Notes: a model not told the origin generated them from the letters alone. A DNA stretch of 64,000 nucleotides from Kaistella jeonii (GCF_000812865.1 NZ_JSYL01000010.1:19867-83866), one strand, 5' to 3'; shown: positions 55,261 to 63,636, counted from the stretch's first letter. A program made the numbers and translations.

Positions 55261-55290
55261 AAATCACTTCTTAATTGAAGTGATTTTTTT
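55261..55290 (+). terminator. Terminator of the DUF1573 gene
   Basis: A perfect 10-bp stem (AAATCACTTC/GAAGTGATTT) with a 6-nt loop is followed by a T-run. Confidence 0.88.
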
Positions 55291-55313
55291 ATTTTTAATG
55301 AAAAATTAAAACA

Positions 55314-56183
55314 ATGGATTTAAATTTCAGCGACAACTATATCGTAAAAGGAAAATTCTCCATCAAAAAAGCCGACACTGAATACTCCGGAAAACTGGAT
55401 AAAGAGGAGGGCAAAAAAATGCTGGAGAAAGAAAAGGAAAAACTGCGTGCACTACAGGAAAAAATGTACGCTGACGGCAGTAAATCTTTACTAATCGTAC
55501 TTCAAGCCATGGATGCGGCGGGAAAAGATTCTCTAATAGAACATGTTTTTGGTGGCGTAAATCCACAAGGTTGTGTTGTACACAGTTTTAAAGCACCCAG
55601 TACAAAAGAATATTCCCATGATTTTCTCTGGCGTCATTATATTGCGCTTCCGGAAAAAGGAAAAATTGGTATTTTTAACAGAAGTCATTACGAAAGTGTT
55701 TTGGTGTGCAAGGTTCATCCTGAATACAACCTGAGCGAAAAAGTTTGGGATTCTGTCGATGATTTTGACGCTACATTTTGGAAAAACCGGTATGAAAGCA
55801 TTCGAAACTTTGAAAAACATCTGGCTGAAAACGGAACAACCGTTGTGAAAATATTTCTGAACGTCTCCCAAAAAGAGCAGAAAAAAAGATTTCTGGACCG
55901 AATTAACGAGCCCGATAAAAACTGGAAATTTTCTTCCGGTGATTTGCCGGAACGTGCGTTGTGGGATCAATATATGATAGCTTACGAAGAAGCGATCAAC
56001 GAAACTTCAAAAGATTGCGCGCCTTGGTACGTACTTCCCGCAGATCATAAATGGTTTACGAGAGTTGCCGCAATTCAGATCATCATTGATGCTTTAGAAA
56101 AAATGAATCTGAAATTCCTGACGCTCTCAGAGAAAGAAACTGCAGCTTTGGCCGATGCAAAAAAACATCTGGAAAGTGAATAA
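55314..56183 (+). CDS. Polyphosphate kinase 2 family protein (polyphosphate:nucleotide phosphotransferase)
   Basis: A 289-residue single-domain PPK2. The Walker A-like motif is AMDAAGKDS (D67, K71, D72), the lid module contains WRHYIALPEKGKIGIFNRSHYE, and the Walker B-like part is in that same GIFNRSHYE segment. PPK2 enzymes use polyphosphate to phosphorylate nucleoside mono- or diphosphates; the subclass (I, II or III) is not decided here. It begins just after the DUF1573 terminator. Confidence 0.92.
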   Translation: MDLNFSDNYIVKGKFSIKKADTEYSGKLDKEEGKKMLEKEKEKLRALQEKMYADGSKSLLIVLQAMDAAGKDSLIEHVFGGVNPQGCVVHSFKAPSTKEYSHDFLWRHYIALPEKGKIGIFNRSHYESVLVCKVHPEYNLSEKVWDSVDDFDATFWKNRYESIRNFEKHLAENGTTVVKIFLNVSQKEQKKRFLDRINEPDKNWKFSSGDLPERALWDQYMIAYEEAINETSKDCAPWYVLPADHKWFTRVAAIQIIIDALEKMNLKFLTLSEKETAALADAKKHLESE

Positions 56184-56204
56184 ACTCAGTCAGCAGTAGA
56201 AAAT

Positions 56205-57041
56205 ATGAAGATTTGGAAAGCGATTTTAATTAGCGTTTTATTTCAGTTAAGCACAACTCTAATCGACTTTCCACTTCTATTTTCGCGAGACTACTTTTAT
56301 AATACTGAAGGAACTGATCTTGTTTTAGCTACTCAACTTTTTTTGAATTTTACGTTTTATGGGTTGTGGACTTATTATATATTTAAACAAGTTCACTTCA
56401 AATATGAGGACGAAAAGAAAGTTAATTTTGATATAATATTTGCTGTAATTATTATATTCACAGGCTTTTACTTTTTCACAAAACCTCTTTTCTATATTTA
56501 TCAGTATTTGAAAGTGGGAAACGGCACCTTTAATAATTATCATCAAAAAACGTGGGCTAATCTAAAAAATCATTACAGTATCGTTTATGTCATTGGTTTA
56601 ATAATTTTCGCGCCTGTCTTTGAAGAAATATTTTTTCGAAGATTTTTATTTGTGAAACTTTTAGAAAAATATAATTTTTGGTTATCGATCATTGTATCCT
56701 CCATCCTATTTTCAGCAATTCATTTACCCTCCTACAATAATTTATTACCGACCTTTTTTCTGGGAATGCTATCAGGATTTATTTACTATAAGACCAGAAA
56801 AATCATTTATTCGATTCTTCTACATTTCCTCTTAAATGCATCTTTCCTCTATTTGGCGTACTCAGAATTTGGATTTAAATTTCACTCTTATTTCTCACGG
56901 AATGCCTTTAACGCCACATTTTGGGCAATTAATCTGGGAGGTTGCATATTGTTATACTTCGGATATAAAGTTCTTTTGAAAGCTTTAGTAAAAGAGAATT
57001 TGAGAATAGCAGAATTAAAAAACCCACAAGAAAAACTATAA
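56205..57041 (+). CDS. CPBP-family intramembrane glutamic protease
   Basis: A 278-residue membrane protein with about seven helices. The catalytic motifs are E140-E141xxxR145 (FEEIFFRR), H173 (SAIHLP) and H207xxxN211 (HFLLNA). CPBP proteases resemble the CAAX protease Rce1 and in bacteria are linked to peptide processing or immunity. It follows PPK2 by 21 nt. The last six codons overlap the 3' part of the RNase P RNA gene on the opposite strand. Confidence 0.9.
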   Translation: MKIWKAILISVLFQLSTTLIDFPLLFSRDYFYNTEGTDLVLATQLFLNFTFYGLWTYYIFKQVHFKYEDEKKVNFDIIFAVIIIFTGFYFFTKPLFYIYQYLKVGNGTFNNYHQKTWANLKNHYSIVYVIGLIIFAPVFEEIFFRRFLFVKLLEKYNFWLSIIVSSILFSAIHLPSYNNLLPTFFLGMLSGFIYYKTRKIIYSILLHFLLNASFLYLAYSEFGFKFHSYFSRNAFNATFWAINLGGCILLYFGYKVLLKALVKENLRIAELKNPQEKL

Positions 57042-57354
57042 GCCGGATTCTGTAAACTGACCGAAGTCAAAATGCCTGTTATTTATCTACGTTGTACATT
57101 GCTGCAAAACTTTAGCTGATTACCCCTCGGTTTTTGGAGCGAGCCACTCCTATTTTCATTTCTGAAAAAATCCGATATACTTAACATTGCACCGCAAAGA
57201 GTTTACCTGGTTTCACTATAAATTAATATACATACTTTCTGTTGCACTTGTCCTGATCTCACGACCGACGGATGTTATCCGCTTTGCTGCTCTAAGGTGT
57301 CCGGACTTTCCTACCCCAAACGAATCTGGAATCAACAAGCCGTTTTTCTTGTGG
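57024..57354 (-). ncRNA. rnpB: RNase P RNA (class A)
   Basis: The minus strand carries RNase P RNA hallmarks: GGAAAGTCCGGACACC, the GTGCAACAGAAAG segment, TAAACTCTTTGCGGTGCAA, AGATAAATAACAGGC, and a 3' end with ACAGAATCCGGCTTAT. The ends pair as P1: CCACAAGAAAAAC at the 5' end (57342-57354) is the exact complement of GTTTTTCTTGTGG at the 3' end (57024-57036), 13 bp. The ribozyme matures pre-tRNA 5' ends. A run of six T follows P1 on the 3' side. The length of about 331 nt is normal. Confidence 0.93.
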
Positions 57355-57358
57355 AGGG

Positions 57359-57366
57359 CAAATATA
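57359..57366 (-). promoter_or_regulatory. -7 box of the RNase P RNA gene
   Basis: TATATTTG on the minus strand ends 5 nt before the P1 strand at 57354, so the transcript would begin almost exactly at P1. No TTTG at the -33 position was found. Confidence 0.55.
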
Positions 57367-57454
57367 AGATAATTCTGAATATTTGTTAGTTGTGCAATTT
57401 TAGATTTTAGGTTTTGGACAGAAAATTGCTAAGAAGAGACTTTAAAAATTGTCT

Positions 57455-57462
57455 TACATTTG
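57455..57462 (+). promoter_or_regulatory. TAnnTTTG box directly before the MscS start codon
   Basis: TACATTTG lies only 4 nt before the ATG at 57467. If used, the mRNA would be leaderless or nearly so. Confidence 0.4.
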
Positions 57463-57466
57463 AATT

Positions 57467-58300
57467 ATGAATTATTACGAAACAATACTTTCTGTTCTGG
57501 ATAAATGGTATAAAGGATTTGCGGAAGCAACGCCCAGAATTGCGGTAGGGATTTTGGTATTCCTGCTTTTTTTAGCGCTAAGTTCTTTTCTGAGTAAGAT
57601 TTCGGTAAGGATTTTTCATAAATTTTTCCCCAAAAGTAAGAACAGATCGGTTGTCGCGTTAATTAAAGTTTTCAAATTTCTCATCATTCTTTCGGGCGCA
57701 TTTATCTCTCTGGAAATAATGGGAATGGGCGGATTTGTTCTGAAATTTATTGGAAGTTTAGGAGTTGCCGGAGTGGTCGCCGGAGTTGCGCTGAAGGATC
57801 TAGTTTCTTCGATGTTTTCTGGAGCTTTGGTCGGAATTGACAAATCTTTTGCAGATGGCGATTACGTTTCCATTAAAGATGTAACGGGAGTTGTAGAGAA
57901 AATTGGCTTCTTGACCACTAAAATTATTACCGATGAAGGTAAAAAAGTTTTCGTCCCAAATCAACTTATTTTCAGTGCGCCATTCATCAATTATTCGGCA
58001 TCAGGACAGCGAAAAGTTTTCCTTGATTTACAAATTGCAAGCGATCAGGATCTGGAGAAAACGACAAAAGTTATTCTGGATGAAATTAAAACTTTCGATG
58101 CTACAGATCATATCGATGAAGCTCAGGTCATTATCTTGAAACAATCTTTTGGAATTTTCTATTTGCAGGCCCGTTTTTTCATGAAGAAAGGAGAAAATAT
58201 CGCGAAGGTTAAAAGTGATGCGCTGTTAAAACTAAAAAACAAATTAGAAGAATCTGGAATTAAATTAGCAACTCAAATTCAGATTGACCCAAGTACTTAA
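57467..58300 (+). CDS. mscS: Small-conductance mechanosensitive channel (MscS family)
   Basis: A 277-residue channel with three membrane helices and the pore-lining TM3 rich in Gly/Ala (GSLGVAGVVAGVALKDLVSSMF), followed by the beta domain (GDYVSIKDVTGVVEKIGFLTT) and the C-terminal alpha/beta vestibule. It releases solutes upon hypo-osmotic shock. Length matches E. coli MscS (286). It sits between the divergent rnpB and a convergent protease gene. Confidence 0.94.
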   Translation: MNYYETILSVLDKWYKGFAEATPRIAVGILVFLLFLALSSFLSKISVRIFHKFFPKSKNRSVVALIKVFKFLIILSGAFISLEIMGMGGFVLKFIGSLGVAGVVAGVALKDLVSSMFSGALVGIDKSFADGDYVSIKDVTGVVEKIGFLTTKIITDEGKKVFVPNQLIFSAPFINYSASGQRKVFLDLQIASDQDLEKTTKVILDEIKTFDATDHIDEAQVIILKQSFGIFYLQARFFMKKGENIAKVKSDALLKLKNKLEESGIKLATQIQIDPST

Positions 58301-58330
58301 TAAATAGGTACTTTAAATTAAATTTTATAA

Positions 58331-58360
58331 AAAAAGAGGATGCTGAATTAACAGCATCCT
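58331..58360. terminator. Bidirectional terminator between mscS and the M12B-type protease gene
   Basis: A perfect 9-bp stem (AGGATGCTG/CAGCATCCT, 58337-58345 and 58352-58360). On the minus strand it is followed by CTTTTTTTA. Confidence 0.85.
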
Positions 58361-58384
58361 ATTATATTTTAAAAAATTTTAGAA

Positions 58385-60562
58385 TTATTTTTTGATCATT
58401 AATTTCTCACTTAATTTTTCTCCGGTTTTCATTTCGATATTCAAAATGTAATTTCCGTTGATCAATTTCTCTACATTAATTTTTCCGTCTTTTGTTACGC
58501 TTCCGGAGTTTACTAATCTTCCTGAAGCATCATAAATTTTATAAGATGCACTTTCATATTTGTTCATTTTAATGTTTACTTCATGTTTTGCAGGATTTGG
58601 ATAAATGCCCATACTTTTGACGTTATTCTCTCCTGTCGCCAAATTCTTTTTTACAGAAAAGAAAGAGGAATTCAAAGCGTAGTAAATATTATTTACAGAT
58701 TTCACCATTATTCTTGCAGAAGCAATATCTAGATTTGGCAGCATTACTGAAGCTGAACCGTTGTTTGGAACAGTAGCAAGAACAATATCGAAGTTGGCAC
58801 CATTATCTTTAGACAAAAGTATTTGAACTTGAGCTGTATTTACTGGTGCAACGTTTGTTCCGGCAACATTCCAGGTCACTGTAATTGCATTTGCAGCGTC
58901 ATACTGAATATTGGTAGACTGCGAAGTCACAACAAACGGACCTGAATTGTCAACTTTTACCAACATTAAATCTCTTGCTGCCTGATTTCCAGTTGGTCTG
59001 TTATCATTAACTAAAAGAGAGAAATTTAAATTTCTTGCGACACTTGGCGTCACTTCCCATTTTGGAACAAGATTGTTTGCTAAAACTGAACTCATCACCG
59101 GAAAATATCTGGAAGGTGAAACTGTAGCAAACAAAGATCGGTAAATTGGTCCTCCTGTAGCTGTAGCAACAGGCGGTTGAGTATTACTGGTATTATCCAG
59201 CTGTTCCCATAAATAGGTGATCGGATCATTATCCGGATCGGTTCCAACACCTGTTAAAACAAAAGCAGTCCCTTTCGGGATTGTATAATCCAGACCTGCA
59301 TCTGCAGTAGGAACCTGATTATTATTTGCTGTTTTTACAGAGCAATCTGATCCTCTTCTAACAACATTGTACATTTCATTCACACTTGCAGAGTGAAAAT
59401 AGGCATCACTATTCGGTTGTACGTTATTTACCCCACAAATTCCGGCGTAAGCCATAATTGTTGTTCCACTTCCCGGTTCGAATGCGGTCGCGTTGTTTAC
59501 ATTTCCGCCACCACAAGATCCCGTTCCTGCACGAAAAGTATGATTCCCCCCAAATTGATGACCCATCTCATGCGCAACATAATCAATGTCAAATGCATCA
59601 TTGATCGGCGCACCAGAACCTGTAACTCCTTCTGCTTTACTTGTTGTACAGATCACTCCTAAACCAGCAACTCCACCGCCGCCTGTAGAAAAAACGTGTC
59701 CTATATCATAATTAGCTGACCCGATTTTAGAATTAAGAGTTGCTGTATTTTCATCTAACATTGCAACTCCATCATCATTAGTGTAAGGATCTGTCGCTGC
59801 ATTAGTGTAAACAATTAAATTGTTGTTAGCGACCATTACCATGGTAACCGAAATTGTTTTTTCATAAACTCCATTCACTCTTGTCATTGTTACCGCCATT
59901 GCTGCTAAAGCTTTTGGAACGGTACCACCGTGGAAAGCTGTGTATTCTCCGGTTGCCGCAAGTGCAAGACGATAAGTTCGAAATTTACCATCAAATACAA
60001 GAGGTGCTTTTGAATTAACATCGGCTTCGGTTTGCTCTTTTAATTCTTTTACATCACATTGAAAAAGACGGTCGTTTGCAGGCAGATCTTCTCTCTTGTA
60101 GAAGATGTATTTTGAGAGATCTTTGGTATAGTTATCTAAATAACTGATTTCCCATCCATCAAAATACATCGCACTGATCCCGTTGTCTGGAGTTACGCTA
60201 AAACGAATTGAGTTTTGTTTGTTATTTTGTTCCCAACCAACATAGGAGCGGATATCCGGATATTTCGCCTGAAGTTGGGGCTCCATTACAGAAGCTTCCT
60301 GTACGATATACTGTTTGAAAGTGCCGTCTGCACGAGGAAAAGTAATTAATTTTGATTCATCAGCAGAAAATCGCTGCGGAACTTTTGACAGATCATTTTT
60401 CAGTTGAGCCAGATCGACTTCATAGACCGTGATCTTTTTTGGCTGAACCCAGCGTTGCGCAACATTCTCTTTTGGAACAGTATTAACTTTGGTCCAGTAG
60501 TTTTGGCCAAAACCCATCAGTACGAGGAGCATCAGCGAAAGAGTAAAAATTTTTGTTTTCAT
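58385..60562 (-). CDS. Secreted reprolysin-like (M12B-type) zinc metalloprotease with T9SS sorting domain
   Basis: A 725-residue secreted protease. The signal peptide is at 1-19 (LMGFGQ). A propeptide-like region precedes the catalytic domain at about 193-405, which has the zinc motif HEMGHQFGGNH (331-341) and the Met-turn TIMAYAG. A fibronectin-like or PKD-like region follows. The C-terminal 75 residues are a type A T9SS sorting domain (GIYPNPAKHEVNIKMN ... SEKLMIKK), so the protein crosses the outer membrane through SprA (encoded at 19009). The gene lies 15 nt after a small lipoprotein gene on the same strand. Confidence 0.93.
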   Translation of the reverse strand: MKTKIFTLSLMLLVLMGFGQNYWTKVNTVPKENVAQRWVQPKKITVYEVDLAQLKNDLSKVPQRFSADESKLITFPRADGTFKQYIVQEASVMEPQLQAKYPDIRSYVGWEQNNKQNSIRFSVTPDNGISAMYFDGWEISYLDNYTKDLSKYIFYKREDLPANDRLFQCDVKELKEQTEADVNSKAPLVFDGKFRTYRLALAATGEYTAFHGGTVPKALAAMAVTMTRVNGVYEKTISVTMVMVANNNLIVYTNAATDPYTNDDGVAMLDENTATLNSKIGSANYDIGHVFSTGGGGVAGLGVICTTSKAEGVTGSGAPINDAFDIDYVAHEMGHQFGGNHTFRAGTGSCGGGNVNNATAFEPGSGTTIMAYAGICGVNNVQPNSDAYFHSASVNEMYNVVRRGSDCSVKTANNNQVPTADAGLDYTIPKGTAFVLTGVGTDPDNDPITYLWEQLDNTSNTQPPVATATGGPIYRSLFATVSPSRYFPVMSSVLANNLVPKWEVTPSVARNLNFSLLVNDNRPTGNQAARDLMLVKVDNSGPFVVTSQSTNIQYDAANAITVTWNVAGTNVAPVNTAQVQILLSKDNGANFDIVLATVPNNGSASVMLPNLDIASARIMVKSVNNIYYALNSSFFSVKKNLATGENNVKSMGIYPNPAKHEVNIKMNKYESASYKIYDASGRLVNSGSVTKDGKINVEKLINGNYILNIEMKTGEKLSEKLMIKK

Positions 60563-60577
60563 AAGTAGGAATTGAAT

Positions 60578-61021
60578 TTATTGTTTAGGATATTTAATGT
60601 CTATTTTTTGGGGACTTATTTTTTTAAGTATTTTAATTAAAACATTAGGCGCTGTTCTAATCGTTTTCGCAATTTGAGGATTGTCAAAATCCTCTACATC
60701 GATCATTAAAATATTGTTTTGAAGATACACCCTTTTAATATTCACATCGTTCGAATTTTTTAAGAGCGGTTTAAAAATTACGTAGGATTCGTCATCGTTT
60801 ACGTGTGGAATTGGAGGTGATCTTTGGCCTCCATAATTTTTTCGGATTGCTTCATAGACGGCGTTCATTTGCTTTTGCGAATCGATAATCAAAAATTTTT
60901 CCGGCGTAAGGCTAAAGTTGTGATGATAAACATCTTCAAATTCAAGATTCATCTTTTTCGATTTATTTTGAGATAAACACGATATAAAAAAGAGTGATAA
61001 AAGCAGTGCGATAGTTTTCAT
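60578..61021 (-). CDS. Hypothetical lipoprotein upstream of the secreted protease
   Basis: A 147-residue protein with a lipobox (FFISC, Cys15) and no recognised family. The mature part has alternating strands and helices (FLIIDSQKQMNAVYEAIRK; VYLQNNILMIDVEDFDNP). Only 15 nt separate it from the M12B-type protease, so the two are likely cotranscribed; a role as propeptide-like inhibitor or chaperone of that protease is possible but unsupported by sequence. Confidence 0.65.
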   Translation of the reverse strand: MKTIALLLSLFFISCLSQNKSKKMNLEFEDVYHHNFSLTPEKFLIIDSQKQMNAVYEAIRKNYGGQRSPPIPHVNDDESYVIFKPLLKNSNDVNIKRVYLQNNILMIDVEDFDNPQIAKTIRTAPNVLIKILKKISPQKIDIKYPKQ

Positions 61022-61208
61022 AAGTAGCGATAATAGTGTGTTTTAAATTATTTATTATTTGACCCATTTCGTAAGAAAAGTAAAACGATTCTCAAGAAAT
61101 ATCCTGTTTGATCAACAAATATTTAGAAAAATCCTCTTTAAGGGAAATAACAGGTCATTAATTGAAATTAAATTTTTTGCCGATATAAATTTATTTAAAA
61201 TTTATCAC

Positions 61209-61787
61209 TTAATTTTTATGCATGTTCGCAGAATCTACCATCACGATCTCACCGGTAACAAATGGAGGAGGAATAGACACTACTTTCTTCTTAGGTTTCT
61301 GTACCAGCGATTTTTTTTTCGGCTTCGATTGAGGATTTATTAGAGAAGAATCTGTCTTCACCGGTGCAAGTTTTCCAAGAGGAAAACCTTGACCGAGTGG
61401 CTGCATTTTCGGTTTTGTTGTATCTGACCCAACTGCTGAAGCCAAAGTCTGCTGCTGCACCACGATTTTTTTCTCGCAACCTGTAAGTACGAATAAAAAA
61501 GTGACGGCAGAAATCAGCAAGCCAAACCGTGAAAAATGTTGATTGATATAAAGATTCATCCGGACAACGAATTTCTGTAACCTATTGTAATTGATTGTTT
61601 GATCTGGTTTTAATCTGCCACAGATGTTTCTGTTTTCCTGCTCATAAATCTTTGCAATTTCAAGTGAAGGGGTTTCCGTAAAATCATAGACTTTCTTCTG
61701 ACAGACACCACAGAATTTTCCTTTTTCTTCGGGCGACATATCTTCCCAGTTTTCTTGACATGGTTTTGGGATGGTGAAGTTTTTCAT
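61209..61787 (-). CDS. Membrane-anchored Cys-rich protein
   Basis: A 192-residue protein of unknown function. The N-terminal 60 residues carry four Cys (C10, C26, C29, C56; KGKFCGVCQKKVYDFTE), a likely zinc or Fe-S site. A hydrophobic segment at 87-104 ends LTGC, which looks like an internal lipobox or simply a membrane anchor. The tail from 105 is Gln/Lys/Pro-rich (KPKKKSLVQKPKKKVVSIPPP). The start MKNFTIPKPC at 61787 is preferred over 61838. Similar N-terminal modules are familiar from other Chryseobacterium-like genomes but uncharacterised. Confidence 0.65.
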   Translation of the reverse strand: MKNFTIPKPCQENWEDMSPEEKGKFCGVCQKKVYDFTETPSLEIAKIYEQENRNICGRLKPDQTINYNRLQKFVVRMNLYINQHFSRFGLLISAVTFLFVLTGCEKKIVVQQQTLASAVGSDTTKPKMQPLGQGFPLGKLAPVKTDSSLINPQSKPKKKSLVQKPKKKVVSIPPPFVTGEIVMVDSANMHKN

Positions 61788-62019
61788 GCTCAAAAGTTTT
61801 GTAGAATAAAGAAAAATTATTTCAATATAAATGTACACTTATTTTAAACTTTGGACAGTGGAAAATCTTTTGAAAGAAAATCTGCTATTTCTGTGGTGAT
61901 TTCTCACAAAGGCGAAAAGTTTTTACGCAATGCACGCAAAGATATTTTTGGGAATTTATGAAAGTATAAAAACGTTCGGCTTTTTAAATGAAGTATTAAA
62001 ATGAATCGTTTGCGTATTT

Positions 62020-62052
62020 AACCGTGTCAAGGTTTCGAACCTTGACACGGTT
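62020..62052. repeat. Perfect 15-bp palindrome with 3-nt loop
   Basis: AACCGTGTCAAGGTT (62020-62034) and AACCTTGACACGGTT (62038-62052) are exact complements around TCG, followed on the plus strand by TTATAAAA. It resembles dispersed intergenic hairpins of Bacteroidota genomes. Confidence 0.75.
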
Positions 62053-62276
62053 TTATAAAAATCGGTTTTTCAAAAATGCGTAGGGATTTCTATTAACTAC
62101 AGGAAGATGATTTTATCAGTTGTCTGAATGAGGATTTCTCAACGACATTTCAAATCATTAAACTGAAATTTTAGACATTATTTTTCAGCTGAATCTGTGA
62201 AGATCTGTGGAATCTGTGCTACAAAAAATAACAAAAATATTCTGCAAAAGTCTTCAATCAGCAACACGCCCCAAAC

Positions 62277-62379
62277 TAGCCCGGATTGAAACGGCATCCT
62301 TTTTTGAGGAGGAACGAGGAGAAAAAGATACAGCCCTTCGACAGGCTCAGGATAAACTCCAAGCCGGAAATAGCTCCTA
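62277..62379. repeat. Intergenic repeat element, copy 3
   Basis: It begins TAGCCCGGATTG, shares GAAACGGCATCCTTTTT (62288-62304) exactly with copy 2, continues AAAAAGATACAGCCC, contains CCCTTCGACAGGCTCAGG (62334-62351) and ends CCGGAAATAGCTCCTAA. Confidence 0.7.
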
Positions 62380-62388
62380 AAAAGAAAT

Positions 62389-62421
62389 AAAAAAAACCGC
62401 CTCAAATTAATGAAACGGTTT
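62389..62421 (-). terminator. Terminator of sucC
   Basis: On the minus strand AAACCGTTTCA pairs with TGAGGCGGTTT (two G-T pairs) around a 6-nt loop and is followed by five T. Confidence 0.82.
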
Positions 62422-62442
62422 CTCTTTTATATTTTGAAAATC

Positions 62443-63636
62443 TTAGTGACCTAAAACTTCTTTTACTTTATTAGCAGCTTCTTCCAAAGTGATCACAGAA
62501 TGAACCGGCAAACCAGAATCATCGATCAATTGTTTTGCTTCAACAGCATTTGTACCTTGAAGACGAACGATCAATGGAACCGGAAGACTTCCCATGGCTT
62601 TGTAAGCATCTACGATACCTTGCGCAACACGGTCGCAACGAACAATCCCACCAAAAATATTGATCAAAATTGCTTTTACGTTTGGATCTTTCAGGATAAT
62701 TCCGAAAGCTTTCTGAACTCTTTCTGCATCGGCAGTACCACCAACGTCTAAGAAATTCGCTGGGTTACCACCAGATAACTTAATGATATCCATTGTTGCC
62801 ATTGCAAGTCCAGCTCCGTTTACCATACACGCAACGTCACCATCCAATTTCACGAAGTTCAAACCGGCTTCACCAGCTTCAACATCGGTCGCGTCTTCTT
62901 CTCTTGTATCTCTCAATTCAGCCAAATCTTTGTGACGGAATAATGCGTTGTCATCTAAAGAAACTTTAGCATCAACCGCAAGAATACGATTGTCAGAAGT
63001 TTTTAAAACGGGGTTAATTTCAAAAAGTGAAGCGTCAATTCCAACATAAGCATTGTATAGAGAAGCGATGAATTTTACGAAATCTTTGTGAGCAGCACCA
63101 CTTAAACCTAAGTTGAAAGCAATTTTTCTTGCCTGAAAACCTTGCAATCCTGTTGCAGGATCAACAACTTCATTATGAATTAAATGCGGCGTTACTTCTG
63201 CAACGTGCTCAATATCCATTCCACCTTCTGTAGAATAAACGATCATATTTTTTCCCTGCGCTCTGTCTAAAAGGATAGAAACATAAAATTCTTTAGTTTC
63301 AGTTTCGCCTGGCTGATAAACATCTTCCGCAACTAAAATGAAATTCACTTTTTTCCCTTCTGCTGAAGTTTGTGGAGTCACCAACTGCATTCCGATAATG
63401 TTTTTAGCATTTTCTTTCAGTTTTTCCATGGTTGGAGAAAACTTTACGCCGCCGCCTTTTCCACGTCCACCTGCGTGAACCTGAGCTTTAACAACCCAGC
63501 CTTCGTTTCCGTTCATTTCTGTCAACTTTTTCGCTGCAGCTTCAGCTTCGTCAACATTATTTGCGATAAAACCTCGTTGGATGTTTACGCCGTATTTTGC
63601 CAAAATTTCTTTCGATTGGTACTCGTGAAGATTCAT
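62443..63636 (-). CDS. sucC: Succinyl-CoA ligase (ADP-forming) subunit beta
   Basis: A 397-residue ATP-grasp protein of the citric acid cycle, making succinate and ATP from succinyl-CoA with SucD. The ATP-grasp part shows VHAGGRGKGGGVK and the metal-binding ALFEINP-type segment ASLFEINPVL; the C-terminal CoA-ligase domain has FLDVGGTADAERV and INIFGGIVRCD. Length is standard (388-400). sucD is not adjacent: the gene is followed by a terminator, so the alpha subunit must be elsewhere, a common arrangement in Flavobacteriia. Confidence 0.97.
   Translation of the reverse strand: MNLHEYQSKEILAKYGVNIQRGFIANNVDEAEAAAKKLTEMNGNEGWVVKAQVHAGGRGKGGGVKFSPTMEKLKENAKNIIGMQLVTPQTSAEGKKVNFILVAEDVYQPGETETKEFYVSILLDRAQGKNMIVYSTEGGMDIEHVAEVTPHLIHNEVVDPATGLQGFQARKIAFNLGLSGAAHKDFVKFIASLYNAYVGIDASLFEINPVLKTSDNRILAVDAKVSLDDNALFRHKDLAELRDTREEDATDVEAGEAGLNFVKLDGDVACMVNGAGLAMATMDIIKLSGGNPANFLDVGGTADAERVQKAFGIILKDPNVKAILINIFGGIVRCDRVAQGIVDAYKAMGSLPVPLIVRLQGTNAVEAKQLIDDSGLPVHSVITLEEAANKVKEVLGH

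Larger units (their letters stand above)
61788..62442. other. Intergenic region built of repeat fragments
   Basis: 655 bases without a supported gene. It holds direct traces of dispersed elements: GGCGAAAAGTTTTTACGCAA with ACGCAAAGATATTTTTGG (about 61910-61952), a 15-bp perfect hairpin (62020-62052), GAATCTGTGAAGATCTGTGG followed by AATCTGTGC (about 62190-62219), the copy 3 repeat (62277-62379), which contains CCCTTCGACAGGCTCAGG, and the sucC terminator. Confidence 0.65.

Noticed and set aside
57187..57372. 61-residue plus-strand reading frame
   Set aside because: It lies antisense to the RNase P RNA, whose conserved motifs account for the sequence.
61059..61343. 94-residue plus-strand reading frame, rich in Phe, Arg and Tyr
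   Set aside because: It overlaps the Cys-rich protein gene antisense, has unusual composition and no start signal.
62178..62405. 75-residue reading frame on the minus strand containing YPEPVEGL
   Set aside because: It is a translation of repeat copy 3 and its CCCTTCGACAGGCTCAGG segment; such peptides recur from dispersed repeats and have no protein family.
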